Source: Uloborus plumipes (taxonomy: Eukaryota; Arthropoda; Arachnida; Araneae; Uloboridae). From it: 64,000 bases of DNA. The notes below the pieces were generated by a model, which had not been told where the DNA came from, did not search any database, and was given only the letters and a program-made list of their open reading frames with translations. Position 1 is the stretch's first letter, and each line of letters opens with the position of its first letter. Below, piece by piece: positions 1-10,560 of the stretch. A program made the position numbers and the translations under genes. The DNA is taken from NCBI GenBank assembly GCA_038373865.1, contig JAXGGA010001056.1, positions 92,001 through 156,000 on the forward strand, written 5' to 3'.

Positions 1-1481
1 TAGCCTTCAAATTTCGAGTTGAGCCGCACCATAGTTTGCGGACGCTCGCTGGTGAGATAAATTCATTTTATCTACCAGTTTGTTGGCTATCTCAGCTACA
101 ATAAGAGGATTTTTGCCTCCGGCTCGATCATTGGCTATTCCTAACTGAGGAGCCCATAATAAGGGCGAAACTGCAGTCTTAGGATGCTATATGATCGAGC
201 TGTGGGTGCATTTGCTACAGGTTATCACCTCATTTGAAAAGAATGAGTCAAAATGTGATCTCTCAAAAAGGCAGATAGAAATAAATGTTAATGAGAGATT
301 ACCAATTCAAAGCTTCCTAATTCTTCATCTCACGACTATTATCCTTCCTCTGTTAAGAAATCGGAAATTGCCCATAATGTCATGCAGAGGAATGATGACA
401 AGTGCCTTATCTGTTAGAAGACTAAATGGGTTGGATCACCTCTTCCCCTGATTGACATTGACTAGTAGCAGATTTTAAACACTCATAGCTTTTAGTGAAC
501 TTTTGTATGCACTGTTTACAGAAAAGGAATCAAAAGAGAGCTGTAGTTTTAGCAATGGAAGAAAAGATCCATTTAAGATGTGGAAAAAAATCTTATCTTT
601 AAAAAAAGGACTTGGACTGAAGTATGCAGTATTTTCAAACACATTGTCAACAACAATGTCTAACAAGAAAAAAAAAATCTCAGATCATTACCAAATCAAG
701 AGCAGCTTGTGCTTCTGGCTTTGGAGAGAATAAATTAAGAAATATACAAAGTTCAAATGAAATTATAGCATAAAATATATGGAAATAATGAAAGTCATTA
801 AATCAGAATTTTGTATTGTGGGAGTACACAAAATGCTGAAATGGTAGTGTGTGTGGATGGCCAGAAAAAGCTCCTTTTTTGTCCCAAAATTATAATTCTA
901 TAGTTTAGAAAAGTCTTCTTTCCACTTAAAAAAAAAAAAAAAAAAAAAAGACACCTTTACACCTTTAATATCTGGTGTGAATTCAGTTTTGTGCATTAAA
1001 CTGTATATATCAAAGGACACGACCAATACCTTACTACATATGCAATAAATCAAATAGGAAAATGGTTGCGCATCATACTAGAAAAAATTAATGAGTGATT
1101 ATGCAACCATCTTGAAATATTTTTGAGTTAAGGAATTCTGAAAGTATTTTTTCCTCTTTGTCTCTTGTAATCTCAATTACAGTAAATATATTGTTTAAAA
1201 TTCTTTTTTAATTTGTGATGTTTCAAAAGGGAGAAGAAAATCTTAAATTTTTAATTGATCATTGACCAAGAATAAATTTTACTGTTGAATCATATGTGTG
1301 AATTGCCTAAATATATTTAATTGTTTGGTGGAAAGGACACTTTATTAATTTCAGAAAAAAATGTATATATGTTGTATATTTAATTCTTATAGATTGTTTT
1401 TCTATACTATAGTACTTTCCATAAAGTTTTCGTATTAATTCAAAACTGCTTTTGGAATTTTATTTTGTGATGTACTTTTAG
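1..1481. other. Left-edge region and 5' intron part; mostly unassigned
   Basis: No exon of the sphingomyelinase-like gene was recognised here; the missing DxH-containing exon probably lies further left. Bases 1-190 read on the minus strand are open for about 60 codons, ending at a stop near base 11, with a protein-like composition that I do not recognise. Bases 191-733 contain short plus-strand open frames of unknown meaning. An A-run of about 20 at 930-949 could be the tail of a retrocopy, but no target duplication can be seen. The rest is AT-rich and featureless. Confidence 0.4.
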
Positions 1482-1735
1482 TGATAATCTTCCTCATACA
1501 AGTGGTGAAAATCCAGAATGGGATCTAATCTTTGAAGCAATTAAGAATGTAACAGAGTTACTGAAAGTTAATTTTCCTGGTATCCCTGTCTTCCCAGCAA
1601 TTGGTAACCATGATACTTTTCCACCAAATATGTTGATACCTGATAGTACTACAGATACTGTGTATAAAGATTTCTTGGAGAAAGGTGGATGGGGAGACTT
1701 TTTGGATGAAAATGCAAAATCAACTTTCATAAAAG
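1482..1735 (+). CDS. Smpdl3-like: Acid sphingomyelinase-like phosphodiesterase (SMPDL3 group), exon with GNHD motif
   Basis: First exon of this gene visible in the window. It follows a TTTTAG acceptor and ends at an AG|GTAAAT donor, in phase 1. The peptide begins (G)DNLPHTSGENPEW, matching the GD-x-x-PH metal-site segment of the family, and contains AIGNHDTFPPN, the GNHD motif whose Asn and His bind the di-zinc centre of calcineurin-like metallophosphoesterases. By comparison with the human proteins, about 100 N-terminal residues (signal peptide and the DxH motif) are missing and should lie upstream of base 1. SMPDL3 proteins are secreted or surface phosphodiesterases acting on nucleotides or phospholipid-related substrates; the substrate here cannot be told. 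Confidence 0.9.
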
Positions 1736-4700
1736 GTAAATAATATCTGTCATTTTTAAATATTTTTGCACAGTATTAAAAACATGATACAGTGGTAAGT
1801 ACAGTAGTTGGAAGTAGCATGCTACATGTAGTGAAACTATTGTAATTGCAGCATTTTTCAGTAGTTTGTAGTGTAGCGCGCTACTAAAAAGAAAAAAAAA
1901 AAAGTTGTACAGTGAGTAGCCCCCATACAGAAAATGAGTAGTTTATAGCGATTCCTCGCAACTACTTTTAATGTTAGTTTAATTCAAGCAAATTTGACTG
2001 GTGTAAATTTTACTAGAGTACATTAGCAGATGCAGTGATAAGTAATAAGGCTCCTAAAACTGTGGACGGACTTAACCTATCAGATACGTTGAGGTTGCTT
2101 CTGTTCAATTTGTTTGATGCTATTTGTTAAACAATAGCAGACATGCCATCTCTCCTACTTTAGGCAGGAGATTCCTTGATTTAGAGTTCAGTCTGGTAAG
2201 GGTCGACCTATGCATCGTCCCTGATGGTTGAAAAGTTTATCCATCGGCATCAGCCGCCAGTGCTAACTTGGGGAAAACATCAGTCTATCAGCATTAAAAA
2301 GCATCTAATTGCCGTTGATTTTTGGAAAAAAAGTTTTGAGGGAGAATACTATTTCTTACTTCGTAATTAATAGTATGTACAGCATGTGGCCGAAATCAGG
2401 CAGTAATGGGATCAACACAGTTCTGGGTTTCACACTTTTTCAAATTTCGGGCAGATAACGAAATTTTTCACAACACAAGGGACACTTTTTGAATGATTGT
2501 TTTGATGAGGGTTTTAAAAATTACAGTAAAACCTCTGAGTAATTTTAGCAGTCGCGGAACTCTAACACGTTGGGAGCGCATGAACTCTTGGAAGGACGGC
2601 AACAGGTTCACGTAGCAGGCGACTGTCCTCTTAGAGGAAAACTTTAAATTTTCACAATTGAATACTTAGAAAAAACATTTTTAAATTTTTTCCCTTTATC
2701 TACATTAAAAATGGAGTGGAATTGGTAAGTTAGACAGCAAAAATTTTTTCAGCCCGATGGTGGTTACCATTGTCATGAGGTCAGCATTGAACGTGTTAAG
2801 TTTTGCCCCGTTATTGGGAGGATTACTTTTGAGGAGTTTGCTATTTCAGATGTTACCTATTAATTTAATGTGAAATTATAATATTTACTATGTAGCATTG
2901 CCATCATGCACTACAACACGTATAATTGTGCATTATTTACTATATCTCACTTTGACTCACTCATTTTACCTTTGCAGTTTTAAAGGCCAGTATGCTTTTT
3001 TATTACAATCCTTTAGCCCCCCCCCCTCCTTTACCTTATCTTTCTATTAGAAGCATATTTTGGCTGCTTATACATTTTTTCCACTTTTCTGTGAGTTTCT
3101 TTGTGATATTTTTACTAAAAAAGTAGAATTGAAAATATGTTGATCTATATCATATATGTTGTAATATCTTACTATCGTATTTATGTACTCATTCATTTTT
3201 ATTTAAGCTATTACGTGCATAGGTTTCTACACTATATTGAACGCTTTTTCGTTCCTAAAAATGTTTAAAGCGCACATTTCATCAGCCATTTTTATTGATT
3301 TTCCTTTGGCCATCGGCATTGGTGGCCGATGCTAACTTAGAGAAAACATTGGGCATCGTTTTTTTTAAACCATCGGCCTATTGGCCAAAATTTGCAATCC
3401 GTCAAGCCCTACAGTCTGGAGCCGCCTGCCTCCAGTGCTTTTTAAGGGATTTAGAAAGTTGTTGAATTTTGTCCATCAATGGTATAATCAGAGGTCTTTT
3501 TAGTTGTCTATTTTGGTTAGTAGGGAAAATTAATCTTCAAACATAATAATTGTTAAAGCAAAGGAATCAGATCTTTACTTCATAAAAATATTATTTAAAC
3601 TGCCTTTAAAAAATTCTTGTAGAAATAAATATTTTATATCATGTTTATTAATTTTCTACAGTTTATGCCTGACAAACATGAAAGTAATTAATTTTAAAAC
3701 AGAATTTCTTTGGCTCTAAGGTATAAAACTTTCTCCTGTTTTCTCATGTCATTTTTCATGCTTTTCTGCTTAATAAATGAAATTGTAACTGATTGATATT
3801 GAATATCATCATCATTGATAAATGAATTTTCATATTTTGCTAGTATATGCATTGAACAGAGTGGGGCTGAGAAAAAGACGACTAAGGACAAGCAGTACAT
3901 GTTCCCATATAGTGTCACGTTTCGACTTTTCTAGCATTGAAATGGCTTCACTAAGTGGGTGTAGAATGTCTGGTGGATGAGTGCTGTAGACTTCAATGAA
4001 ATTGTTTTATTTTTTTTTTTTGAAATATGGGAGCAAGTACAACTATTTAAAAGGATCTTATGCAGGGTGTTATGTTTTAACACCCTGCCTTCGTTCTAGA
4101 TTTACACTTCTAACTGAAATTATGCTCAAAATAATGTAGAGTTATGATATTAAAAAATGGAAGCAAAAAATTTTTTTGTCGAGAAATATGAAGTCTAACC
4201 TTTCATATGGACTCCATATCCCCAAACTTATGTTTAGGAAAAAATTCACTATTAAATATAATTCTAAAGCAAAAAATTTGAAAGCTTTGCTATAAAAACT
4301 AGAAAAGATATCAGAGTTCAAAGATATGCGGTCCCATGCAGAAATGAGATCGCCACATATTGCTCTTGCCGCTTGTCATTCTACTGCAGCCGTAAGCAGC
4401 TATATTTTTCTCCAATCTGTTTTATTCACAGCAAGTCTAAAATGGTGTAAGTCACAAAACATTGCATTTCATAATTCGGTGCTTTTTGGTTGTACTAATG
4501 TCAAGCTTTTATGTTTAAATTGGTTTTTTATACTCATGATTTCCCTAAATATAAGTTACAAGACCTAGGATCTGTATAAAAGTTACATTTCATATTTTTT
4601 CACTTCAAACTTTTATTACCTTAACTCTGCACTTCATTTTGAGCATTTTTGCCATGGGAAGTATGCATCTAGGACAAACAGTAGTGAAAATATAGACTAT

Positions 4701-5464
4701 GATTGTTAAAACAGAACATCTTGTGTAATGCAAACTATAATGTGATAGAGAAGTATGAAAACCTTTCCATTTCCTGTCAAAAAAAGCTTTTGGTTCTAAA
4801 GCTAACCACAGTTAATTTAAAGTTTCACTTATAAACTAGTTAAGCATTCTCAACTGTGTTTTATGTTTCAGATTGTTTATTTATTTTAAATAATTTATAA
4901 TTATGATATAGTATTGGTTGAGATATTTCTTATTTTCATTTTCTATTTGGCAATTGACTTGATATATTAAAATAATAAAAATGTATTATTAGATAATTGT
5001 AAGTTTCTGCAGTCATTCGGCAATTATGTCGATAATCCATACTATTAATTACTAATAGCAAAGATTCTGTCACTCTGTTAAAATGCAATTCTAAAATTAT
5101 TTTCTTCAATATATTTTTCTATTTATACTCTTTTTAGTCCCTTTAAATTTTAGCTGTTGAGTACTTGTACAGTTCAAAGGAATATTTTTTGGTGTAGAAA
5201 ACCTTCAGGATTCTTACAGCCCTTTGAAAATCTTTAAAGCATTCTTAAAATTAGTTCCGTAAAAAGCACTAATTTTTTTCATATTTTTAGCAGAGTCCTA
5301 ATTGTTTAACAGCATTAAGAATAAAACTTTTAATTTAATTATTTTCATTCCCAAAATCTACTAGATTGTGCTTGACATATAATAGGATATACCTTATTAG
5401 ACTGAAAGCATAATCATATAAGAGTTCGGAAATGTGTTGTATTAAATGATTTTCTCTTTTGCAG
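1736..5464. other. Intron of the SMPDL3-like gene
   Basis: No exon is visible. It contains one diverged copy of a dispersed repeat at about 4063-4700 (separate entry) and two short passages, near 2220-2290 and 3290-3390, sharing a 'catcgg...gctaactt...gaaaacat' pattern that suggests a decayed repeat pair. A C-run lies at 3019-3027. The donor at 1736 and acceptor at 5464 are consensus, and the codon split G|GT is restored across the intron. Confidence 0.7.
4063..4700. repeat. Diverged MITE-like repeat, related to 18973-19675
   Basis: It starts with an 11-bp perfect hairpin (4062-4072 pairing with 4078-4088, GCAGGGTGTTA). It then shares several collinear blocks with 18973-19675: 'agatatcagagYtcaaa', 'tggtRtaagtcacaaaaca', 'tctgcactt', and 'ggaagtatgca'. 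The right terminal repeat seen in the other copy is not evident here, so this copy is probably truncated or eroded. The boundaries are approximate. Confidence 0.5.
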
Positions 5465-5628
5465 GTGGCTATTACAGCCAGATCATAAAACCTGGATTTA
5501 GAATAATTAGCCTGAATACTATCCTATGGTATGAGCCAAACACTTTTACTGAAGGTTTGATTGATCCAGTTGATCAATTTAAATGGTTTGAAGATGTTCT
5601 CAAGAATAGTTCAACATCACTAGAAAAG
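5465..5628 (+). CDS. Smpdl3-like: SMPDL3-like phosphodiesterase, second visible exon
   Basis: Acceptor TTTTGCAG|GTGGC and donor AAAAG|GTAATT. It joins the previous exon through a split glycine codon and ends in phase 0. The peptide GGYYSQIIKPGFRIISLNT, then ...DPVDQFKWFEDVL, corresponds to the conserved core strand (family pattern 'GxYY...GxRIVxLNTNLYY') and the 'DPxxQFxWLE' segment. The reading frame runs past the donor into an AT microsatellite; that extension is intron. Confidence 0.9.
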
Positions 5629-5710
5629 GTAATTTCTTTAGGAAGCATGTCTCTAATCGTAAAAATAATGCTCACTTGGACTCTAAAACTAGTCATTATG
5701 ATCTCAAGTA

Positions 5711-5712
<2 letters not shown>

Positions 5713-5789
<77 letters not shown>
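5713..5789. repeat. AT dinucleotide microsatellite
   Basis: Uninterrupted (AT)n of about 77 bp, 85 bp downstream of the exon donor. Confidence 0.98.
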
Positions 5790-5790
<1 letters not shown>

Positions 5791-5939
5791 TCATTAACAA
5801 AAACAAAGTAGTTAAAGAAACATAAAAATAAAAATAAACTTCACCACACAGGTCAAAAGGCGCCTGTGGCAGCTCTTTGAAACTGGTAGCGAACATATTT
5901 TTAATTAGAAGTATAAAACTTTGCGAAAAATTAGTTGAA

Positions 5940-8400
5940 AAACTGAAGTATTGAGAAAATTCCCAAAAGACGCTGGGGCCTTCATCAGGGGCTCCCCCCT
6001 AGGGTAGAGAAAAGTGAAGTGAGATGTTTCTTGCCAGTTGCAGGCAAAACGCCTAAAAAGATTCAACTTTTAGCCCCTGACATCTCACAGACAAGCATAA
6101 GGTCACAAGAAGTCAGATTTATTTAACCAAAAACATGAGAGAATACAATTCAATAAACACCATATAAAATCAATAAAACTGAAGGACATGAAATTACAAG
6201 AATACAAAAACAAGAACTCTCAACCAACACTGTAAGAACTATAAACCTATGACTTCTTCAATGTGCTACTGATAAGACTGTTCGTCAATTTCGCGGGGTA
6301 GCAGTTTTCAGTTAAAGTTACAATTAATTGTCTTATTGCTTAGTCTAGATTTGAGTTATTGTTGCAAATTTTTTTGTATCGTGAAACTTCTATCGTTTTG
6401 TATCTTAAATATATATATGTATATTTATGTATATATATAATATCAGAATTGTAAGAAGAAAGACGAAGAGACCACACCAAAAGCCCATAGATGCGCAACA
6501 TAGCTAAACTAAAAAGCCAAGTGTATAATAATACAAATAAATAGTAAAAATGAAATAGAAAATGGCAAATTAGGAGAAGTGAAAGAAGAAAGGTTGAATC
6601 CAGAGATCATCAGCTGTGGGGGATTCAAGAGTGGTCGAAAGACCAAAAAATTTAAATATAAAATACAAAAAGGATGTTTAAGTTCAAAATATGCAGTCTA
6701 CAGATCTTCATTGGGCAAACAGCACAAATGCGAGTCTGCAAACTGTACATAAGAACAAAAACCTAAAACTAAAAGCAGGGGTTTCACCTCGACTAATTAG
6801 GAATAAAATTCCCAAAAATTAGCCACCCACAGGACGGGCCTGCTATGAAAATAAAATCATCTCACTTGAAACGCCACACATCAAAACCAAAAAAGTATCC
6901 AACAAAAGCAAATCCTAATTCGTTCCATTGTCTATTCTCACATGCTCAAAAGATGTCCACCACTGCAATCCTGAACTGGTTTCTTCCATCGGTATCATGC
7001 TTTCGAACAGTTAAACAGTTACAGTGAAGCAAAGTCGTTATTAAAGGTTATACTTGAGTAAACATTTTTAATTAGATTTTTTGGAAAATTTTTATCAAAC
7101 AGTTTATTTTTAAGAAGAGAAAGTTCTAAATTTAAAGCGGTTTCAGTGTTACAAATTCTTTTGATTCTCAAAGCTTGTGAAACAATGATGCCAATAAAAT
7201 CTTTTTTGCTTAGACAGGAATTATAATCTTGTAGGCTATTGACTTTGAATTGGAATACACGTCTTTCATCATAAATCATAGTGTAACAGATGGAACTAAT
7301 TTCTATGTTAATGTCAGTAAATTAAAAATCTTTTGATTGTGACTAGTTTTTTTTGAGCATAAAGGAATCATCATAGATAGTTTTGCTGAGCTCAGAAAAA
7401 TTTTAAAAATTAATGCATAAAAGGTCATCAATATACCTACGACACAGAGGTGCAGGGGAAGGGTTTTCAATCGAGAATTTTATTTCATAAAACAAGACAA
7501 AAAGGTTGGCAAGTGTTGAGCTAAAATTAGCTCTCATTGCAATACCATTAAGGGGTTACAGTACCTCAAAAATGACCAAAAGACCAAAAAAAATTTTATT
7601 GCTTAGTTCAAAAGTAAAAGTTATTTAAAACACTCAGAAAAAAACAACATTGTTCTAGCTAAATTATTTAAAAAGTTATGAGTGACTTTAGGGCATACAT
7701 GCTATGTGTTCTAATGGAAAAGCCAAACTTTAAAGTGCTTTTTCTCGGTGATCAGTTTTTAGTGTTTCTATGTTACTAGAAATGCTAAGGAATTTTTTCT
7801 ATTAAAGATATAACTTTAAAGCAATATTTTTTGCACTCAGGATAATATATTTAACAAAACTGTGCATTGAATAAGCGTTTTATAAATTACAAAATTTTTT
7901 AGAGTTTGTTAAACCTCGAAGAACAAAAGTTTCTAAGATTTTTTTACATAAAAGGTCACAAAATATTTTCTAATCAAAATATAAGAAAATGAATGCACAG
8001 ATTTGTTGAGGTTTTCCTTGTGATCATTTCGCAAAAAGAAATTTTGAAATTAGCGCAGAAACAAAAAAGCCTTAGGGTTTTAAAAAAACTGAAATTTTCT
8101 TACATTTTTCAAATTTTCAAAAAAAGTTTTCAAAATTTTTGATGTTTGAAAATTAATTATTGATTTTTAAACAAGTGCAGAAACAAATATTTCAAAGAAT
8201 TAACTTTTTCACTTAAATTAAAGAAATTTGTTAGAAAGGTACTGTAACCCCTTAATTTGCTGAAAGCAAGAGTTACCATTTTTAAAAAAAATATTGAAAA
8301 TATAAAATTTAAACATATTAAGAAAAAAAACTCTTATTCAAATTGAGTGCGTCATTCACAGAGCTAAAAAGCTCAAATACAGTGGAAAAAAGTTCACAAA
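5940..8400 (-). mobile_element. Penelope-like retroelement, degraded minus-strand copy
   Basis: Read on the minus strand, this is an inverted partner of 8402-9740. The 6540-7551 and 8256-8400 segments match the plus copy (for example the 'cattgcaataccattaatttgctg' region). Reverse-transcriptase pieces can be read with stops and frameshifts: an xGIAMxANFSSTLAN motif and RRYIDD (about 7540-7430). Further on, a post-RT segment at 7279-7019 contains LRIKRIC. The 3' tail reaches about 5940, where the minus strand carries CTGATGAAGGCCCC, similar to the ribozyme-like tails of these elements. The copy is interrupted by the 7552-8251 element. The assignment to Penelope-like elements rests on RT motif style and the head-to-head arrangement; another RT class remains possible. 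Confidence 0.6.
7552..8251. mobile_element. 700-bp non-autonomous DNA transposon with TTAA target sites (piggyBac-type)
   Basis: Perfect 15-bp terminal inverted repeats GGGGTTACAGTACCT (7552-7566 and complement at 8237-8251) flanked by TTAA at 7548-7551 and 8252-8255. The inverted Penelope-like partner at about 8660-8690 reads straight through this point with a single TTAA, so the empty site is visible in the same window. No transposase frame is present. TTAA duplication is the hallmark of piggyBac-class elements, and membership is inferred from that alone. Confidence 0.82.
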
Positions 8401-8401
8401 G

Positions 8402-8911
8402 GTGAAATGGGGGTTTTGGATTATCAACAACAGTGTTGAAGTAATCAATCTACTAAATATGCTCGACATAAATAGCCTTGAAACTTTTGAGTTTGAAAAT
8501 TTTTTTGCTAACATTCCCCTTTGTGAACTTTTTTCCACTGTGTCTGAGCTTTTTCGCTTTGTGAATGACACACTCAATTTTAATGTGAGTTTCTTTCTTA
8601 ATCTGTTTAAATGTTGCATTTTCAATGATTTTTTTAAAGATGGTAATTCTTGCTTTCAGCAAATTAATGGTATTGCAATGGGAGCTAATTTTAGCTCAAC
8701 ACTTACCAACCTTTTTCTATTGTTTTATAAAAGAAAATTCTCGATTGAAAACCCCTCCTCTGCACCTCTCTGTTGTAGGTATATTGATGACCCTTTATGC
8801 ATTAATTTTTTGAATTTTTCTGAGCTCAGCAAAACTATCTATCATAATTCCTTAACGCTCAAAAAACTAGTCACAATCAAAAGATTTTTATTTTCCGGGA
8901 CATTAACATAG
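8402..8911 (+). pseudogene. Reverse transcriptase fragment (Penelope-like)
   Basis: 169 codons. A degenerate motif A region (LDINSLETFEF...ANIPL) is followed by QQINGIAMGANFSSTLTNLF, corresponding to the 'GxxMGxxxSxxLANLF' RT block, and CCRYIDDPLCINF with the catalytic YIDD aspartates. The frame closes at TAG 8909-8911, where the family would continue, and downstream sequence has stops. The fragment lacks the N-terminal part and the endonuclease, so it is a dead copy rather than a host gene. Confidence 0.7.
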
Positions 8912-9740
8912 AAAGTGGCTCCCTCTGTTACACTACCATTTATGATAAGACGTAAATTCCAATTAGCCTATAAGATTATAATTCCTGTCTAAGTGAAAAA
9001 GTTTTTATTGGCATCATTGTTTCACAAACTTTGAGAATCAAAAGAATTTGTAATACTGAAACTGCTTTTAATTTAGAACTTTCTCTTCTTAAAAATAAAC
9101 TGTTTGATTACAATTTTCCAAAACACCTAATTAAAAATGTTTGCTCAAATATAACCTTTAATAACGACTTTGCTTCACTGTAACTGTTTAACTATTCGAA
9201 CGCATGATACCGCTGGAAGAAACCAGTTCAGGATTGCAGTGGTAGACATTTTTTGAGCACGTCGGAACAGAGAATGGAACAAATTAAGATTTGCTTTTTT
9301 GGACACGGATTTACTTTTTGTATTTTTATTTTACATTGACAACTGGACTGCCTCTGGATTTGTTGGATACTTTTTTGGTTTTGATGTGTGGCGTTTCAAG
9401 TGAGATGATTTTATTTTCATAGCAGGCCTGTCCTGTGGGTGGCTAATTTTTGGGAAGTTTATTCCTAATTTGTCGAGGCGAAACCCCTCCTTTTAGTTTT
9501 AGGTTTTTGTTCTTATGTACAGTTTGCAGACTCGCATTTGTGCTGTTTGCCCAATGAAGATCTGTAGACTGCATGTTTTGAACTTAAACATCCTCTTTAT
9601 AGTTTATATCCAAATTTTTTGGTCTTTCGACCACTCTTGAATCCCCCACGGCTGATGATCTCTGGATTCAACCTTTCTCCTTTCACTTCTCCCCTAATTT
9701 GCCATTTTCTATTTCATTTTTACTATTTGTTTGTATTATA
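8402..9740 (+). mobile_element. Penelope-like retroelement, plus-strand copy
   Basis: Head-to-head partner of 5940-8400. It carries the best-preserved RT reading frame (8402-8911) and then a decayed post-RT part (a frame with RIKRIC near 9037, later untranslated-type sequence). The copy stops at 9740-9742, where a long-inverted-repeat element is inserted at a TA. The first ~110 bases (8402-8515) have no partner in the minus copy and form the spacer of the inverted pair. Confidence 0.6.
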
Positions 9741-10560
9741 TACAGGGTGAGTTCGATCGAATCTGCAATACGAAAAGGGGTGATAGAAGAGCCCAAGTGG
9801 AGTATAGAACCACCCATTAGCGGTGTCAATTCGTAACCGTAACAGAGTTATGGTATATTTAAGGAAAATTCGCAAAAAAAAACAAAATTCTGAGAAAAAG
9901 ACCAATTTCAGAAGTTCCTGTTGGGTCTACGCACAAAATAAGCACATATTTCGAAAGAGCAGAAAAAATCCTTTAAACTGACATCTTTTTCATCAAGATA
10001 GTCGCACTTTATAGCGAGTTACAAGCTTTCAAACACTGGAAACACTCAAAAATGACATTTCATCAAACTTTTCAGTCAAAAATTTCAGAAACAACCGTAT
10101 GAGCTAAAACCGGTCAAATGCAACCAAAAACTTTCCCATTTCACTAGCTTTCAGATGACACAACAGAAAATCATATTGGGCTTCAAGTTCAGCAGATATT
10201 CTGGCTTTTGTTTGAAACAGTATGAAAATCGTCCTTTGTCAGAATATGGAAACCAGCAAAGAGTCAGACTTTTATGTTCTAAATTTTCTATTTCATGTAA
10301 GTGTACTGGTTTATTTGTTCAAGAAAAGGAAAATTTTATAACTAATTGTTAAATTGTAACACTTTATTAAGTTAATAATCACAACAGAAGATAACAACAC
10401 GTAGAAACAAAGGAAGCATTATTTTAACGCGCTTTTCACAAAGAAAAATTCAAAATTAAATGAGTTACACTAACATCTATGAGTACATTTATACAAATAC
10501 AAATACAAATGTGACGACCAGCAACAGGCTCTGGGCCCAACTGGGCTGGTCCTAGTCAAA

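Noticed and set aside
5696..5896. Frames made of alternating Tyr-Ile
   Set aside because: Translations of AT microsatellites, here and at 15788-15988, 17160-17423 and 55749-55937.
5941..5990. Second hammerhead-like tail (minus strand CTGATGAAGGCCCC)
   Set aside because: The CUGAUGA box is present, but stem II closes with only about three pairs and the GAAA box reads GAAT. Too degraded to list as a ribozyme.
10155..10352. Repeated frame MTQQKIILGFKFSRYSGFCL, also on the minus strand at 15510-15277
   Set aside because: It lies in the inverted arms of the 9743-15881 element. The duplication explains its appearance on both strands, and no family was recognised.
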